Shown: positions 16,055 to 26,396, counted from the stretch's first letter. The stretch: DNA of 64,000 bases from Variovorax paradoxus (GCF_030815975.1 NZ_JAUSXL010000002.1:1364001-1428000); one strand, 5' to 3'. Numbers and translations are program-made. Notes: generated by a model not told the origin, from the sequence alone.

Positions 16055-16960
16055 ATGAGCGCCGTGATGACCGCCGAAGCGCCGCCGCACAGCAGCGCCC
16101 GGCGCAAGGCGCGCCCGGGACGCGGCGCGTTCTGGCTGATCGCACCCGCGCTGGTGCTGATCGGCGTGTTCCTGGTGCTGCCCTACCTGAACATCATCGC
16201 CATGAGCCTGCGGCCCACGGCCGTGGGGGCACCCTATGGCGCGGGCTTCACGCTCGGCAACTACGCCCATGCGCTCGGCGACGGCTACATCCTGGGCGTG
16301 CTGGCCGACACGCTCCTGCTCGGCGCGACGACCGTGCCCATCTGCCTGCTGCTGGGCTACCCCGTGGCCTACCACCTGGCGCGCACGCGTTCGCGCTGGG
16401 GCAGCCTGCTGTATGTGCTGGTGCTGTCGCCGCTCCTGGTGGGCGTGGTGGTGCGCAGCTTCGGCTGGCTGATCCTGCTGTCGGGCAACGGCGTGATCAA
16501 CCGCGTGCTGATCGATCTGGGTCTGGTCGAGACCGGGCTGCAGCTCATGAACAACCGCCTGGGCGTGACGGTCGCGCTGGTGCATGTGTTCCTGCCGTTC
16601 ATGATCCTGCCGCTGGTGGGCGTGATCCAGAGCATCGACCCGACGCTGGAGCAGGCCGCGCGCTCGCTCGGCGCCTCCCGGCTCAAGGTGTTCTGGCGGC
16701 TCGTTCTTCCGATGTCGTGGCCCGGCATCCAGGCCGGCACCATCCTCGTGTTCGTGCTCACGCTGAGCGCCTACGTGACGCCGGTGATGCTGGGCGGGGC
16801 GCAGGTCAAGACGATGTCGGTGCTCGTGGTGCAGAACCTGATCGACAACTTCCAATGGCCCGCCGGGGCGGCGCAGGCGCTGGTGCTCTCGGCCTGCGGC
16901 ATGGTGGCGGTGTGGGTCTATGCGCGCCTCACGGGGCGCTTCATGAAGGGCCTGCAATGA
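16055..16960 (+). CDS. polyamine-type ABC transporter permease (PotB-like)
   Basis: An inner-membrane permease of 301 residues with six predicted helices. The EAA loop reads EQAARSLGASRLKVFWRLVLPMSWPGI and contacts the ATPase. The N-terminal 25 residues are basic and cytoplasmic (SSARRKARPGRG). ATG 16055 was chosen because the hydrophobic core begins about 30 residues later; an ATG at 16029 is out of frame. It ends in ATGA shared with the partner permease. Confidence 0.92.
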   Translation: MSAVMTAEAPPHSSARRKARPGRGAFWLIAPALVLIGVFLVLPYLNIIAMSLRPTAVGAPYGAGFTLGNYAHALGDGYILGVLADTLLLGATTVPICLLLGYPVAYHLARTRSRWGSLLYVLVLSPLLVGVVVRSFGWLILLSGNGVINRVLIDLGLVETGLQLMNNRLGVTVALVHVFLPFMILPLVGVIQSIDPTLEQAARSLGASRLKVFWRLVLPMSWPGIQAGTILVFVLTLSAYVTPVMLGGAQVKTMSVLVVQNLIDNFQWPAGAAQALVLSACGMVAVWVYARLTGRFMKGLQ

Positions 16961-17775
16961 GAACGAAGCGCAAGCCCCTGGCCTCGCGCGTGGCCGATGC
17001 CATCGGCCTGGCGTACGTCGGCGCGGTCTACGTGTTCCTGCTGCTGCCGATCGCGGTGATCGTGCTGATGTCGCTCAACGCAGGCGAGTTCCTGACCTTT
17101 CCGCCGCAGGGTATCTCGCTGCGCTGGTTCGGCGCGCTGTTCGCCAACGAGGCCTTCATGCGCGCCATCGGCACCTCGCTGCAGGTGGCGGCGATCGCGA
17201 CCGTGTGCTCAACCGTGATCGGCGTGGCCGGCGCGCTCTACGTGGTGCGCCATGCCACGCGGCTGCGCGAGGGCCTGCGCATGCTGTTGATGCTGCCGCT
17301 CATGCTGCCCGAGATTCTCACGGCGATCGCGCTGCTGTTCTTCCTGTACGCGAGCGGCGTCGGCACGCGCACGATGTTCGGGCTGCTGGTGGGCCATGTG
17401 CTGGTCACCCTGCCCTATGTGTTCACCAACGTCGCGTCGTCGCTCTACAACCAGGACGGCTCGCTGGAGCAGGCCGCGCGCAGCCTCGGCGCTTCGCCGT
17501 GGCGGGCCTTCGTGCGCGTGACGCTGCCGCTGATCAAGCCGGGCATCATCACGGGCGCGCTGTTCGCATTCGTGATCTCGTTCGACCTGTTCAACATGTC
17601 CCTGCTGCTCAAGGGCATCGGCATGACGACGCTGCCGCTGCAGCTGTTCGACTACCTGCGCTGGGACTTCGATCCGACGGCTGCGGCCGTGTCGACGGTG
17701 AGCATCGTGGTCACGCTGGTGGCCGTCGTCTGGGTCGATCGCACCGTGGGGCTGCGCTCGCTGCGTTTCGGCTAG
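16957..17775 (+). CDS. polyamine-type ABC transporter permease (PotC-like)
   Basis: The partner permease, 272 residues with six helices and the EAA loop EQAARSLGASPWRAFVRVTLPLIKPGI. It starts at ATG 16957 within the ATGA overlap. It is the last gene of the + strand run that began at 5626. Its TAG stop lies in the palindrome CTAG (17772-17775), which also holds the stop of the convergent gene on the other strand, so no terminator fits between them. Confidence 0.92.
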   Translation: MRTKRKPLASRVADAIGLAYVGAVYVFLLLPIAVIVLMSLNAGEFLTFPPQGISLRWFGALFANEAFMRAIGTSLQVAAIATVCSTVIGVAGALYVVRHATRLREGLRMLLMLPLMLPEILTAIALLFFLYASGVGTRTMFGLLVGHVLVTLPYVFTNVASSLYNQDGSLEQAARSLGASPWRAFVRVTLPLIKPGIITGALFAFVISFDLFNMSLLLKGIGMTTLPLQLFDYLRWDFDPTAAAVSTVSIVVTLVAVVWVDRTVGLRSLRFG

Positions 17776-18524
17776 GGCTGTAGCCAGCGGCGGGCCACGG
17801 CCTGCATGTCGCCCTGCGCAGACTCCCACACCAGCTCGGGCGCCGCCACGTGCACGCCCGGCGGCGCGATGCGCAGCGCCAGGTCAACCAGCTCGGCCAC
17901 CTTCGACGCGCGCACCGGCTGCTCGCTCGTCGGCACCATGAAGCGCACGATCGAGAGCATCCAGGCCGCGAGCCTTTCGGCGGGATTGGCGAACTTTGCA
18001 TGGAGCGGCTTGCGCGCCGAACGCACGAGGATCACGCGGTCGAAGCCGTTGGCGACCACGGCCTGCTCGTCGAGGCTCGCGAGGCCGCGCTTGAGCGCCT
18101 CGGGCAACTTGCCCTGGTCGTGCGGCTGCACGATGGCCAGCGTCCGCACGCCGCAGGCGCGCAGCCAGCGCGCGAGTTCGGGCAGGTCCGCAGGCTGCGG
18201 CGCCCAGAGCGCGCGTTCTCGGTCGTGGTAGAGCCGCGGCGGATCGAAGGCGATGACCGCGCTGTCGGCCGAGGTGAGCGGCCATTGCGCGATCGGCAGG
18301 CCGGGGACGAGGCAGGTCTCGACGCCGCGCAGGCCATCGCGGATCGGCTCGCATGCCAGCACGCGCGCATGGGCGAAACGGTGGCTGCCCGCAAGCCGGC
18401 GCAGCAGCTCCTGGCCCAATGCGCCGGTCGCGCCGGCCATCAGCAGCGTGCCGGCGCTTGCCGCTGCAGCGGGCATTGCTGCGCGGTTCGCGCCCTGCAG
18501 GGCTTGGAGAGGATCGAGGGCCAT
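17772..18524 (-). CDS. NAD(P)-binding Rossmann-fold protein (atypical SDR/epimerase-like)
   Basis: A 250-residue protein with a nucleotide-binding start TLLMAGATGALGQELLRRL (GxTGxxG type) and an NAD-dependent-epimerase-like layout, similar to NAD(P)H-binding NmrA/YbjT-like proteins. The classical YxxxK dyad is not evident, so it may be a redox sensor or a non-catalytic member. It is convergent with and overlaps the permease end by four bases. It is divergent from lemA with only about 45 bp between starts, so the two promoters overlap neighbouring DNA. The function is unknown. Confidence 0.75.
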   Translation of the reverse strand: MALDPLQALQGANRAAMPAAAASAGTLLMAGATGALGQELLRRLAGSHRFAHARVLACEPIRDGLRGVETCLVPGLPIAQWPLTSADSAVIAFDPPRLYHDRERALWAPQPADLPELARWLRACGVRTLAIVQPHDQGKLPEALKRGLASLDEQAVVANGFDRVILVRSARKPLHAKFANPAERLAAWMLSIVRFMVPTSEQPVRASKVAELVDLALRIAPPGVHVAAPELVWESAQGDMQAVARRWLQP

Positions 18525-18570
18525 GAGCCTTCTATGCTAACTTCGGCTTCCTTCTGCGGAGGTAATGCAA

Positions 18571-19173
18571 ATGACGATGATGAAACGCTGGCTCCTGATT
18601 CTTGCTGCGGCCCTGTCCCTGAGCGGCTGCGGCTACAACCAGTTCCAGTCGCTCGACGAGGCCAGCAAGTCGGCCTGGAGCGAGGTGCTCAACCAGTATC
18701 AGCGCCGCTCCGACCTGGTGCCCAACATCGTGGCCACCGTGAAGGGCGAAGCCAGCTTCGAGCAGGACACGCTCACCAAGGTGATCGAGGCGCGCGCCAA
18801 GGCCACCTCGATCCAGGTCTCGCCCGAGACGCTCAACAACCCCGAGACCTTCAACAAGTTCCAGCAGGCGCAGGGCGAGCTGTCGAGTGCGCTGTCTCGG
18901 CTGATGGTGACGGTCGAGCGCTATCCGGAGCTGAAGGCCAACCAGGCCTTCCGCGATCTGCGCGTGACGCTCGAAGGCACCGAGAACCGCATCACCGTGG
19001 CGCGCAACCGCTACATCCAGACGGTGCAGGAATACAACGTGCTGGCGCGCAGCTTCCCGACCAACATCACGGCCAAGATCTTCAGCTACCAGCCCAAGCC
19101 CAACTTCTCGGTGCAGAACGAAGCGCAGATCTCGACGCCGCCGACGGTCGACTTCAGTACGCCTAAAAAGTAA
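18571..19173 (+). CDS. LemA-family lipoprotein
   Basis: A 200-residue LemA-family protein. The N-terminus is a lipoprotein signal with lipobox LSGC (MMKRWLLILAAALSLSGCG), followed by the LemA core (VLNQYQRRSDLVPNIVATVKG, ENRITVARNRYIQTVQEYN). Four in-frame ATGs lie at the start. GGAGGT at 18558-18563 is well spaced only from the one at 18571 or later, so 18571 was used. The two TPM-domain genes downstream are its usual partners, often linked to envelope stress. The molecular role is unclear. Confidence 0.92.
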   Translation: MTMMKRWLLILAAALSLSGCGYNQFQSLDEASKSAWSEVLNQYQRRSDLVPNIVATVKGEASFEQDTLTKVIEARAKATSIQVSPETLNNPETFNKFQQAQGELSSALSRLMVTVERYPELKANQAFRDLRVTLEGTENRITVARNRYIQTVQEYNVLARSFPTNITAKIFSYQPKPNFSVQNEAQISTPPTVDFSTPKK

Positions 19174-19185
19174 AACGGCCGCCTG

Positions 19186-20109
19186 ATGGCCCTCGCCCTG
19201 ATCCGCCGCGCGCTGGCCGCCTTGCTGCTGGCGGCGGCGTGGGCCGGCGTTGCGGCACCGGCATGGGCGCAGGGCCTGCTGCCGGTTCCCGCGCTCACGG
19301 CGCGGGTGATCGACCAGACGCAGACGCTGGCCGAATCCGAGCGCGCCGATCTCGAAGCCAAGCTGGCCGCATTCGAGCAGCGCAAGGGCTCGCAGATGGT
19401 GGTGCTGATGGTGCCCACCACGCAGCCCGAAGACGTTGCGAGCTACGCCAACCGCGTCGGCAATGCCTGGAAGATCGGGCGCAAGGAGGTCGGCGACGGC
19501 ATCCTGGTGATCGTGGCCAAGAACGATCGCAAGATGCGCATCGAGGTGGCCAAGGCGCTCGAGGGCGCGGTGCCCGACCTCGCGGCCATCCGCATCATCG
19601 ACGAGGAGATGAAGCCGCGCTTTCGCAACAACGACTTCGCGGGCGGGCTGAACGCGGCCGTGGCCCGGCTCATCGGGCTGGTCGACGGCGAGGCGCTACC
19701 CGCGCCTTCCAGCGGCAGCGACAAGGATTCCAGCGAAGGCATCGACTGGGAGAATCTCGCGATCTTCCTGTTCGTCGGCGTCTTCATTGCGGCGCCCATC
19801 GTGCGCTCCATCGTCGGCAAGAAGCTGGGCTCGGTGGTCATGGGCGGCGGCATCGGCGTGATTGCCTTCCTCATCACGACCAGCATCGTCATCGCGGTGC
19901 TGGCAGGCATGGCGGCGCTCATGGTGTCGCTGTTCTCGGCCGTGGCCGCATCGAGCCCGGGACGCCGCGGCGGCGGTGGTGGCGGATTCGGCGGCTGGGG
20001 CGGTGGTGGAGGCGGCGGCTGGAGCAGTGGCAGCAGCGGTGGCGGCGGTGGCTTCAGCTCCGGCGGCGGCGGCGATTTCGGGGGCGGCGGCGCCTCGGGG
20101 GACTGGTAG
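19186..20109 (+). CDS. TPM-domain membrane protein (YgcG-like)
   Basis: A 307-residue protein with a signal peptide (cleavage near PAWAQ), an extracytoplasmic TPM domain (RVIDQTQTLAESERADLEAKL, then VGDGILVIVAKNDRKMRIEVAKALEG), two membrane segments around residues 190-240, and a C-terminal tail of roughly 45 residues made almost only of Gly, Ser and Trp. This layout is that of YgcG/LemA-partner proteins. It is 12 bp downstream of lemA. The Gly-rich tail is typical of the family although its job is unknown. Confidence 0.9.
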   Translation: MALALIRRALAALLLAAAWAGVAAPAWAQGLLPVPALTARVIDQTQTLAESERADLEAKLAAFEQRKGSQMVVLMVPTTQPEDVASYANRVGNAWKIGRKEVGDGILVIVAKNDRKMRIEVAKALEGAVPDLAAIRIIDEEMKPRFRNNDFAGGLNAAVARLIGLVDGEALPAPSSGSDKDSSEGIDWENLAIFLFVGVFIAAPIVRSIVGKKLGSVVMGGGIGVIAFLITTSIVIAVLAGMAALMVSLFSAVAASSPGRRGGGGGGFGGWGGGGGGGWSSGSSGGGGGFSSGGGGDFGGGGASGDW

Positions 20110-20111
20110 GC

Positions 20112-20636
20112 ATGGCATCGGCAACGCTTTTCTCGAAGCTGGCCCGCATCTGGCGCCACCAGTGGATGGACGAGGCCGATGTGCGGCGCGTGCTGCCCGA
20201 TGCCGCCATGGAACGCCTCGCGGCGCGCGTGGCCGCGAGCGAGCGCCGGCACAGCGGCGAGATCCGAATCTGCGTGGAGGCGGGCCTGCCATGGTCTTAC
20301 CTGCGGCGCAACGCTTCGGCGCGCGAGCGCGCCGTCACGCTGTTCGGCAAGCTGCGCGTGTGGGACACCGCGCACAACAACGGCGTGCTCATCTACTTGC
20401 TGCTGGCCGAGCATGCGATAGAGATCGTGGCCGACCGCGGCATCGATGCGCGCGTCGACGATGCCGAATGGGTCGCGATGGCGCAGCGCATGGGCGCGGC
20501 GTTCCGCGAAGGCCGCTTCGAGGATGGGCTCACGCAGGCGCTGGAAGAAATGTCGGCCTTGCTGGTGGCGCACTTTCCGCTGGCCGAGAACGAACCCGAC
20601 ACGAACGAGCTGCCGGACGAACCCGTGGTTCTTTGA
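20112..20636 (+). CDS. small TPM-domain protein
   Basis: A 174-residue protein made mostly of a second TPM domain (ERRHSGEIRICVEAGLPW, HNNGVLIYLLLAEHAIEIVADRGID), without signal peptide or membrane segment, so probably cytoplasmic or peripheral. It starts two bases after the previous gene. The lemA-TPM-TPM order is a common trio in betaproteobacteria. A hairpin-rich repeat follows the stop and may end transcription. Confidence 0.9.
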   Translation: MASATLFSKLARIWRHQWMDEADVRRVLPDAAMERLAARVAASERRHSGEIRICVEAGLPWSYLRRNASARERAVTLFGKLRVWDTAHNNGVLIYLLLAEHAIEIVADRGIDARVDDAEWVAMAQRMGAAFREGRFEDGLTQALEEMSALLVAHFPLAENEPDTNELPDEPVVL

Positions 20637-20651
20637 GGCTTTTTCTTTTCT

Positions 20652-20751
20652 CCCTCCCCTTCCGGGGGAGGGCCGGGGTGGGGGCAAGCGGCGTTGACAC
20701 TGGGCACGCTCTGCCTGCCCCCATCCCAGCCTTCCCCCGGAGGGGGAAGGA
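20652..20751. repeat. REP/BIME-like intergenic repeat, copy 2
   Basis: The hairpin CCCTCCCCTTCCGGGGGAGGG is followed by GGGTGGGGGCAAGCGGCG and later the facing half CCGCCCCCAT-like and CCTTCCCCCGGAGGGGGAAGG. It lies between the convergent ends of the TPM and pdeM genes. It is closer to copies 3 and 4 (GGGGAAGG type) than to copies 1 and 5 (GAGAGGG type). Confidence 0.85.
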
Positions 20752-20760
20752 GCAAATGCC

Positions 20761-21495
20761 TCAGTCCGACGGCGGCAGCGCCCACACGGTTTCTCCGCCC
20801 ACGGCAAAGAAACGCCGCCCCGGCGCGCGCTCCATCAGCCACCCGCCCGTGAACTCGCCGAAAGCCGGCAGCACGGCCTGCTGCGCATCGCTCGCGAAAC
20901 ACGGCAGCCGCACGCTGTCGCGCCCCGGGCCATGCAGCCTGCACACCGGATGCAGGTGCCCCGCGAGCACGAAATGCGTGGCATGCGCTTGCGGATGGTG
21001 GCAGCAGGCAAAAGGGCCGAGCAGATAGGGCTCGTCGACCACCTCGATGCCGAGCGCGGCGGGCGGATCGCCCGCGCGGCTGTCGTGGTTGCCCCGCACC
21101 AGCGTCATGCCGATGGACGCATGCGCGGCGCGCCAGGCCGCAAGCGCCGCCAGCACCTGGGGCGTGCGCGCCTGCGCCGCATGCAGGAAATCGCCAAGGA
21201 ACACGATGCGCTGCGGCGCATGGGCCGCGACGAGCGCGTCGAGCCGCGCCAGGTTCTGCTGCGTGGTGCCGCCCGGCACCGGCTGCCCGAGTGCGCGGTA
21301 GGTCGCGGCCTTGCCGATGTGCAGGTCGGCAATGAACAGCACGCGGCCATCGGGCCACCAGATGGCGTGCTCGGGCAACAGATGCAACAGTTCGCCGGCC
21401 CATTGGACCGGGAGCGCCGATGCGGAAGGAAGATTCGAAGCGGTCACGGGCAACGAGTGTCGCAAAAGATGGGCGGGCCTGCGGCCGTCTTGCAA
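20761..21495 (-). CDS. pdeM: ligase-associated DNA damage response endonuclease PdeM
   Basis: A calcineurin-like metallophosphoesterase, 244 residues. The metal-binding motifs are FIADLHIGK, FLGDFLHA, RGNHD and the final AGHLHPV. This subfamily regularly accompanies an ATP-dependent ligase, an Lhr-type helicase and an MBL exonuclease, as it does here at 21988-27538. The first about 20 residues look poorly conserved, so the true start may be later. It is separated from the repair operon by trxC on the opposite strand, so it is probably transcribed on its own. Confidence 0.88.
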   Translation of the reverse strand: MQDGRRPAHLLRHSLPVTASNLPSASALPVQWAGELLHLLPEHAIWWPDGRVLFIADLHIGKAATYRALGQPVPGGTTQQNLARLDALVAAHAPQRIVFLGDFLHAAQARTPQVLAALAAWRAAHASIGMTLVRGNHDSRAGDPPAALGIEVVDEPYLLGPFACCHHPQAHATHFVLAGHLHPVCRLHGPGRDSVRLPCFASDAQQAVLPAFGEFTGGWLMERAPGRRFFAVGGETVWALPPSD

Positions 21496-21524
21496 TTCAC
21501 CCCCGCGAGCCCCAGTTCTTCGGC

Positions 21525-21977
21525 ATGACCGAAGAATCGTCCTTGCTGCACATCGTCTGCCCGCACTGCCACACGACCAACCGCGTGCGCGCGGCGCAAC
21601 TGGGCAGTGCGCCCGACTGCGGCAACTGCCACCGCGCGCTCTTCACCGGCCACTCCACCGCGCTGCCGGACGAAAAGACCTTCGACCGCCACATTGCACG
21701 AAATGAAATCCCGGTGCTGGTGGACTTCTGGGCACCCTGGTGCGGCCCGTGCCGCCAGATGGCGCCGGGCTACGAACAGGCCGCGGCCCAGCTCGAACCG
21801 CGGGTGCGGCTGGCCAAGGTCGACACGGAAGCCGTGCCGGCGCTCGGCGCGCGCTTCAATATCCGCAGCATCCCGACGCTGGCGCTGTTCCGCGGCGGCC
21901 GCGAAGTGGCGCGCCAGGCTGGCGCCATGGGCGCGGCGGACATCGTGCGCTGGGTCAAGGCGCGCGGCGCGGGCTGA
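21525..21977 (+). CDS. trxC: thioredoxin 2
   Basis: A 150-residue thioredoxin of the TrxC type. The N-terminus has two zinc-binding CxxC pairs (CPHC, CGNC), and the thioredoxin domain carries the active site WAPWCGPCRQM and the cis-Pro loop RSIPTLALF. It reduces cytoplasmic disulfides and in relatives is induced by oxidative stress through OxyR; no OxyR site was confirmed here. It lies divergent from pdeM with about 30 bp between starts, and convergent with the helicase gene (10 bp). Confidence 0.95.
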   Translation: MTEESSLLHIVCPHCHTTNRVRAAQLGSAPDCGNCHRALFTGHSTALPDEKTFDRHIARNEIPVLVDFWAPWCGPCRQMAPGYEQAAAQLEPRVRLAKVDTEAVPALGARFNIRSIPTLALFRGGREVARQAGAMGAADIVRWVKARGAG

Positions 21978-21987
21978 ACTGAGCGGC

Positions 21988-24744
21988 TCAGAGCGGCGGC
22001 AGGGGCCGCGAAGGCCGCCTGCGCTCGCGTCGCGGCGCGCTCGGCTTGCCCGGCCCTTCCTGGCCGAACGCCAGCGTGCTCTTCACGCGCTCCACGCCGC
22101 CGGCTGTGACCACGCCGCCCGCGGCTTTTTCAAGCTGCTCGACCATGCGCGCAATGCGGTCGGCCACGTTCTCGTTCGACAGCTTCTCGCGGAACAGCTC
22201 GACCATGAGCGGAAACGAGAACGGCGTCGGCCGCTCGAGCGGCTTCAGCACGAGTTGCTGAGTCGCCATGCGCGCCAGGCTGGCACCCAGGCGCCCGATC
22301 TCGAGTTCCTGCGCAAGCAGCTCCTGCTCGGCCTGCAGCAGCAGCTTGTTCGCGGGGTCGTACTTGCGGAACACCTCCCAGAACAGCGAGGACGAGGCCT
22401 GCAGCTGCCTGCTGCTGCGCTTCTCGCCCGGATAGCCCTGGAAGATCAGCCCCGAAACACGCGCAATCTCGCGGAAGCGGCGCTGCGCCAGTTCGCCCGC
22501 ATTGAGCGAGGCCAGCACCTCGTGCAGCAGCGTGGCATGCGCATCCTCGCCCTGCGGCAGGCGCAGCACCTGAGGCAGCAGCGTGGGCCAGTCGACCGGC
22601 GTGGCGCTGAGCAGCTCGAAGCCGTAGTCGTTCACTGCGATGGAGAAGGTGCGCGCCTCGTGCTGCGCCACGCGCCAGGCCAAGAGGCTCGCCAGGCCCA
22701 TGTGCACATGGCGCCCCGCGAAGGGATAGAGGAACAGGTGCGAGCCTTCGCGCGTGGCGAGCGTTTCGGCCAGCAGGGTCTCTGGCGTGGGCAGGGCCGA
22801 CCATTGCTGCTGGATCTCGAGCAGAGGCCGTACGCATTGCAGCTCGGGCGATGCGTACCGCCCCTCGCCGGCCAGAGCGAGCTGCTGCACCACCGCGTCG
22901 GCCAGCGTGGTCGACAGCGGCATGCGCCCGCCGTTCCAGCGCGGCACCGCGGCGCGCTTGCCGGTGGCGCGCCGCACCCAGGCCGTCATGTCGTGGATGC
23001 GCACGAGTTCGAGCAGCCGGCCGCCGAACAGGAAGCAGTCGCCGGGCTTCATGCGCGCGACAAAGCCTTCCTCGACGCTGCCGATTTTTGCGCCGCCCAT
23101 GTACTGCACCGCCATGCTCGCGTCGCTCACGATGGTGCCGATGTTCATGCGGTGGCGCCGTGCGAGCCGCGCGTCCGGTACGCGCCAGACGCCCTCTGCA
23201 TCGGGCACCGCACGGCGGTAGTCGGGATAGGCGGCCAGCGAAGGCCCGCCCTGCGACACGAAGGCCAGGCACCACGCCCAGCTATCGGGCGAGAGTTGGG
23301 CATAGGCGGCGGTGCCGCGCACTTCGGCATACAGCTCGTCGGGCACGAAGCCGCCGCCGAGCGCCACGGTCACCAGATGCTGCACCAGCACGTCGAGCGG
23401 CTGCACCGGCGTGTGGCGCGCCTCGATGTGGCCGGCCGCGATGGCCGCGCGCGCCGCGGCGCCTTCGACCATCTCGATACTGTGCGTGGGCACGAGCGTG
23501 ACGCGCGACGGCCGGCCCGGCGCATGGCCCGAGCGCCCCGCGCGCTGCAGCAGCCGCGCCACGCCCTTGGGCGAACCGATCTGCAGCACGCGCTCGACCG
23601 GCAGGAAGTCGACGCCCAGGTCCAGGCTCGAAGTGCAGACCACGGCCTTGAGCTCGCCGCTTTTCAGGCCGAGCTCGACCCACTCGCGCACCGCGCGGTC
23701 GAGCGAGCCGTGGTGCAGCGCGATGATGCCGGCCCATTCGGGCCGCGCCTCGAGCATGGCCTGGTACCAGATCTCCGATTGCGAGCGCGTGTTGGTGAAC
23801 ACCAGCGTGGTGCTGCTGACGGCAATCTCGTCGAGTACCTGCGGCAGCATCGTGAGGCCCAGGTGGCCGCCCCACGGAAAGCGCTCGGCCCGGCCGGGCA
23901 GCAGCGAATCGACAATTAACCTCTTGGGCACCGCGCCCTGCACCAGCACGCCGTCTTGATCGCCCAGCAAGGCATGCATGGCCTCCTGCAGATTGCCCAG
24001 CGTGGCCGACATGCCCCACACGCACAACGAAGGATTCCAGCGCCTGAGCCGCGCGAGCGCCAACTGAACCTGCACGCCGCGCTTGTTGCCGAGCAGCTCG
24101 TGCCATTCGTCAACCACCACCATCTTCACGCGGCCCAGCACCTCGCTCGCATCGGCGCGCGCGAGCAGCAGCGACAGGCTCTCGGGCGTGGTGACGAGCA
24201 CCGTGGGCAGGCGCTCGTTCTGTGCGCTGCGCTCGGCCGCCGAGGTGTCGCCGCTGCGCGCGCCGGCGCTCCAGGGATGCACCTCGGCGCCGATGGCTTC
24301 GAGCGGCTGCTTCAGCGCACGCAGCGTGTCAGCCGCGAGCGCGCGCATGGGCGTGATCCACAGCACGGTGAGCGGCGGCGGCGCGGTCTTTCCGCCGCGC
24401 GAGGGCGGCGGTGCCGCCGACGAGAACGCCTGCAGCGCACCGAGCCACACTGCGTAGGTCTTGCCCGCGCCGGTGGTCGCATGCAGCAGGCCGGACTTGC
24501 CTTCGGCAATGGCCTTCCACATGTCGCGCTGGAACTTGAAGGGTTTCCAGCCCCGCGCTGCAAACCAGGCATCGAGCGCCGCCTTGACTGCTGCTGCCTT
24601 GCTCCTTCCCCTTCCGGGGGAAGGCTGGGATGGGGGCTCGCGGCCTTCGACAACAGGCGGCTGATCCTTGATGCGCCGCCTGCCCCCACCCCGGCCCTCC
24701 CCCGGGAGGGGAGGGAGAAATGCGGGGTCCGGTGGCGCGGTCAT
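21988..24744 (-). CDS. ligase-associated DEXH-box helicase (Lhr-type)
   Basis: A superfamily 2 helicase of 918 residues: Walker A TTGAGKT (about residues 90-96), Walker B-type [20 protein letters not shown], motif [10 protein letters not shown], then the long Lhr-like C-terminal region ending in a basic [10 protein letters not shown] tail. ATG 24744 overlaps the ligase stop (ATGA). Residues of about 10-48 are encoded by a REP-like repeat (Gly/Pro/Arg-rich), before the helicase core begins near residue 55. It is thought to act with ligase, exonuclease and PdeM in DNA damage repair. No other start with an overlap is visible, so the repeat seems to be translated. Confidence 0.93.
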   Translation of the reverse strand: MTAPPDPAFLPPLPGEGRGGGRRRIKDQPPVVEGREPPSQPSPGRGRSKAAAVKAALDAWFAARGWKPFKFQRDMWKAIAEGKSGLLHATTGAGKTYAVWLGALQAFSSAAPPPSRGGKTAPPPLTVLWITPMRALAADTLRALKQPLEAIGAEVHPWSAGARSGDTSAAERSAQNERLPTVLVTTPESLSLLLARADASEVLGRVKMVVVDEWHELLGNKRGVQVQLALARLRRWNPSLCVWGMSATLGNLQEAMHALLGDQDGVLVQGAVPKRLIVDSLLPGRAERFPWGGHLGLTMLPQVLDEIAVSSTTLVFTNTRSQSEIWYQAMLEARPEWAGIIALHHGSLDRAVREWVELGLKSGELKAVVCTSSLDLGVDFLPVERVLQIGSPKGVARLLQRAGRSGHAPGRPSRVTLVPTHSIEMVEGAAARAAIAAGHIEARHTPVQPLDVLVQHLVTVALGGGFVPDELYAEVRGTAAYAQLSPDSWAWCLAFVSQGGPSLAAYPDYRRAVPDAEGVWRVPDARLARRHRMNIGTIVSDASMAVQYMGGAKIGSVEEGFVARMKPGDCFLFGGRLLELVRIHDMTAWVRRATGKRAAVPRWNGGRMPLSTTLADAVVQQLALAGEGRYASPELQCVRPLLEIQQQWSALPTPETLLAETLATREGSHLFLYPFAGRHVHMGLASLLAWRVAQHEARTFSIAVNDYGFELLSATPVDWPTLLPQVLRLPQGEDAHATLLHEVLASLNAGELAQRRFREIARVSGLIFQGYPGEKRSSRQLQASSSLFWEVFRKYDPANKLLLQAEQELLAQELEIGRLGASLARMATQQLVLKPLERPTPFSFPLMVELFREKLSNENVADRIARMVEQLEKAAGGVVTAGGVERVKSTLAFGQEGPGKPSAPRRERRRPSRPLPPL
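24602..24717. repeat. REP/BIME-like repeat, copy 3 (inside helicase 5' coding region)
   Basis: Hairpins CCTTCCCCTTCCGGGGGAAGG and CCCTCCCCCGGGAGGGGAGGG face each other across a GGGATGGGGGC / GCCCCCACCCC pair. It lies entirely within the first 50 codons of the helicase gene and is read in frame as a Pro/Gly/Arg-rich segment. Compare the untranslated copies at 4553, 20652 and 36637. Confidence 0.85.
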
Positions 24745-26396
24745 GACGGCAGCAGCGCAGCGAGCGTCTGCAAGGTATCGGCCTCCGCCACCGGCTTGTC
24801 CTCGCGCCAGCGCAGCATGCGCGGAAAGCGCACCGCGATGCCGCTCTTGTGGCGCGCGCTGCGCGCGATGCCCTCGAAGCCGAGTTCGAACACCAGCGTG
24901 GGCGCCACGCTCTTCACCGGGCCGAAGCTCTCGACCGTGGTCTTGCGGATGATCGCGTCCACGCGCGCCATCTCGGCGTCGGTCAGGCCCGAATAGGCCT
25001 TGGCAAAGGGCACGAGCTTGCGGCCTTCCTGTTCGGGCGGGCCGTCCCAGACGGCGAAGGTGTAGTCGCTGTAGAGGCTCGCGCGCCGGCCGTGGCCGCG
25101 CTGTGCGTAGACGAGCACGGCGTCGATGCTGAGTGGATCGATCTTCCACTTCCACCACACGCCCACGTCCTTGGTGCGGCCCACGCCGTACTGCGCGTTC
25201 CGGCGCTTGAGCATCATGCCTTCCACGCCCAGGCTGCGCGCCGCTTCGCGCTGGCGTGCGAAGTCGCTCCACTCGATGCCGGTGAGCATCGGGCTCGGCA
25301 GCAGCGACGGGTGCTGCATGCGCGTGACGAGTTCGTCGAGCAGCAACCGGCGCTCCGATTGCGGCAGCGCGCGCAGGTCGCGCCCTTCCCATTCGAGGAT
25401 GTCGTAGGCCAGCAGCACCACCGGGATCTCGCGCAGCAGCTTCGCGCCCAGCGTCTTGCGGCCGATGCGCTGCTGCAGCTCCGCGAAGGGCTGCACGCGG
25501 TCGTCGCGCCAGACGGCAATCTCGCCATCGAGCACCGTGCCGTCGGGCAGCGCATCGCCCAGCACGGCCAGTTCGGGAAAGCGCTCGGTCACCAGTTCCT
25601 CGCCGCGCGACCACAGCCAGGCGACGCCCGCGCGCTTGACCAGCTGCGCGCGGATACCGTCCCACTTCCATTCGACGATCCAGTCGGCCGGCGGGCCGAG
25701 CGCGGCATCGAACTGCTCGAGCGGCAGGTTGAATGCATGCGCGAGAAAGAACGGGTAGGGCTGCCCGCTGGTCTTCTGCACCTGCTCCGCGCCCGACTCC
25801 GGCGCGATCAGCGCGCGGTAGTCGTCCGCGCGCGGCCGGCCGCCGATGTGGGTGTAGCCCATGAGGCGCTGCGCCACGCGCTTGGGATCGATGCCGCCCA
25901 CGCCCGCGAGCGCCTGCGTGACCTGCAGCTTCGACACGCCCACGCGGAAGGCGCCGGTGATGAGCTTGAAGTACACCAGCCGCTCTTCGGCCGCGAGCTG
26001 GCGCCACTGCGCGCGCAGCCGCGCGGGGAGTTCGTCGGGCGCTGTCTTGCCGGCTTCGCGCAGCGGCAGCAGGTGCTCCTCGACCCAGCGCACCAGGCCG
26101 AGGTCGTGCGCCTCGGTGGGCGGTGGCAGCAGCAGCGCGATGGTTTCGGCCAGGTCGCCGACCGCCTCGTAGCTCTCGTCGAACAGCCATTCGGGCAGGC
26201 CCGCCGCCTCCTGCGCGAGCAGCCGAAGCAGCTTGGTGGGCACGAGCTGGCGCGGCTTGCCGCCGGCGAGGAAGTACACGGCCCAGGCCGCGTCGGCCGG
26301 ATCGGCTTCGCGCAGGTAGCGCTGCAGCGCGGCTTGCTTGGCAAGGCTCGAGGTGCTGGCGTCGAGCTCGCGGTAGAGCGCGGCGAAGTCCTTCAT
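24741..26396 (-). CDS. ATP-dependent DNA ligase (repair-associated)
   Basis: An ATP-dependent DNA ligase of 551 residues. The adenylated lysine is Lys244 in [10 protein letters not shown]; the other ligase motifs seen are [27 protein letters not shown] and [19 protein letters not shown]. An N-terminal domain of about 200 residues resembles the DNA-binding domain of archaeal-type ligases, and an OB-fold forms the C-terminus. It starts in an ATGA shared with the exonuclease stop and ends in an ATGA shared with the helicase. It seals nicks in the repair operon, alongside the usual NAD-dependent LigA expected elsewhere. Confidence 0.95.
   Translation of the reverse strand: MKDFAALYRELDASTSSLAKQAALQRYLREADPADAAWAVYFLAGGKPRQLVPTKLLRLLAQEAAGLPEWLFDESYEAVGDLAETIALLLPPPTEAHDLGLVRWVEEHLLPLREAGKTAPDELPARLRAQWRQLAAEERLVYFKLITGAFRVGVSKLQVTQALAGVGGIDPKRVAQRLMGYTHIGGRPRADDYRALIAPESGAEQVQKTSGQPYPFFLAHAFNLPLEQFDAALGPPADWIVEWKWDGIRAQLVKRAGVAWLWSRGEELVTERFPELAVLGDALPDGTVLDGEIAVWRDDRVQPFAELQQRIGRKTLGAKLLREIPVVLLAYDILEWEGRDLRALPQSERRLLLDELVTRMQHPSLLPSPMLTGIEWSDFARQREAARSLGVEGMMLKRRNAQYGVGRTKDVGVWWKWKIDPLSIDAVLVYAQRGHGRRASLYSDYTFAVWDGPPEQEGRKLVPFAKAYSGLTDAEMARVDAIIRKTTVESFGPVKSVAPTLVFELGFEGIARSARHKSGIAVRFPRMLRWREDKPVAEADTLQTLAALLPS

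Noticed and set aside
19970..20105. Dense GGCGGTGGT tandem repeat as a possible simple repeat or element
   Set aside because: It is the coding DNA of the Gly/Ser/Trp-rich tail usual for YgcG-like proteins.
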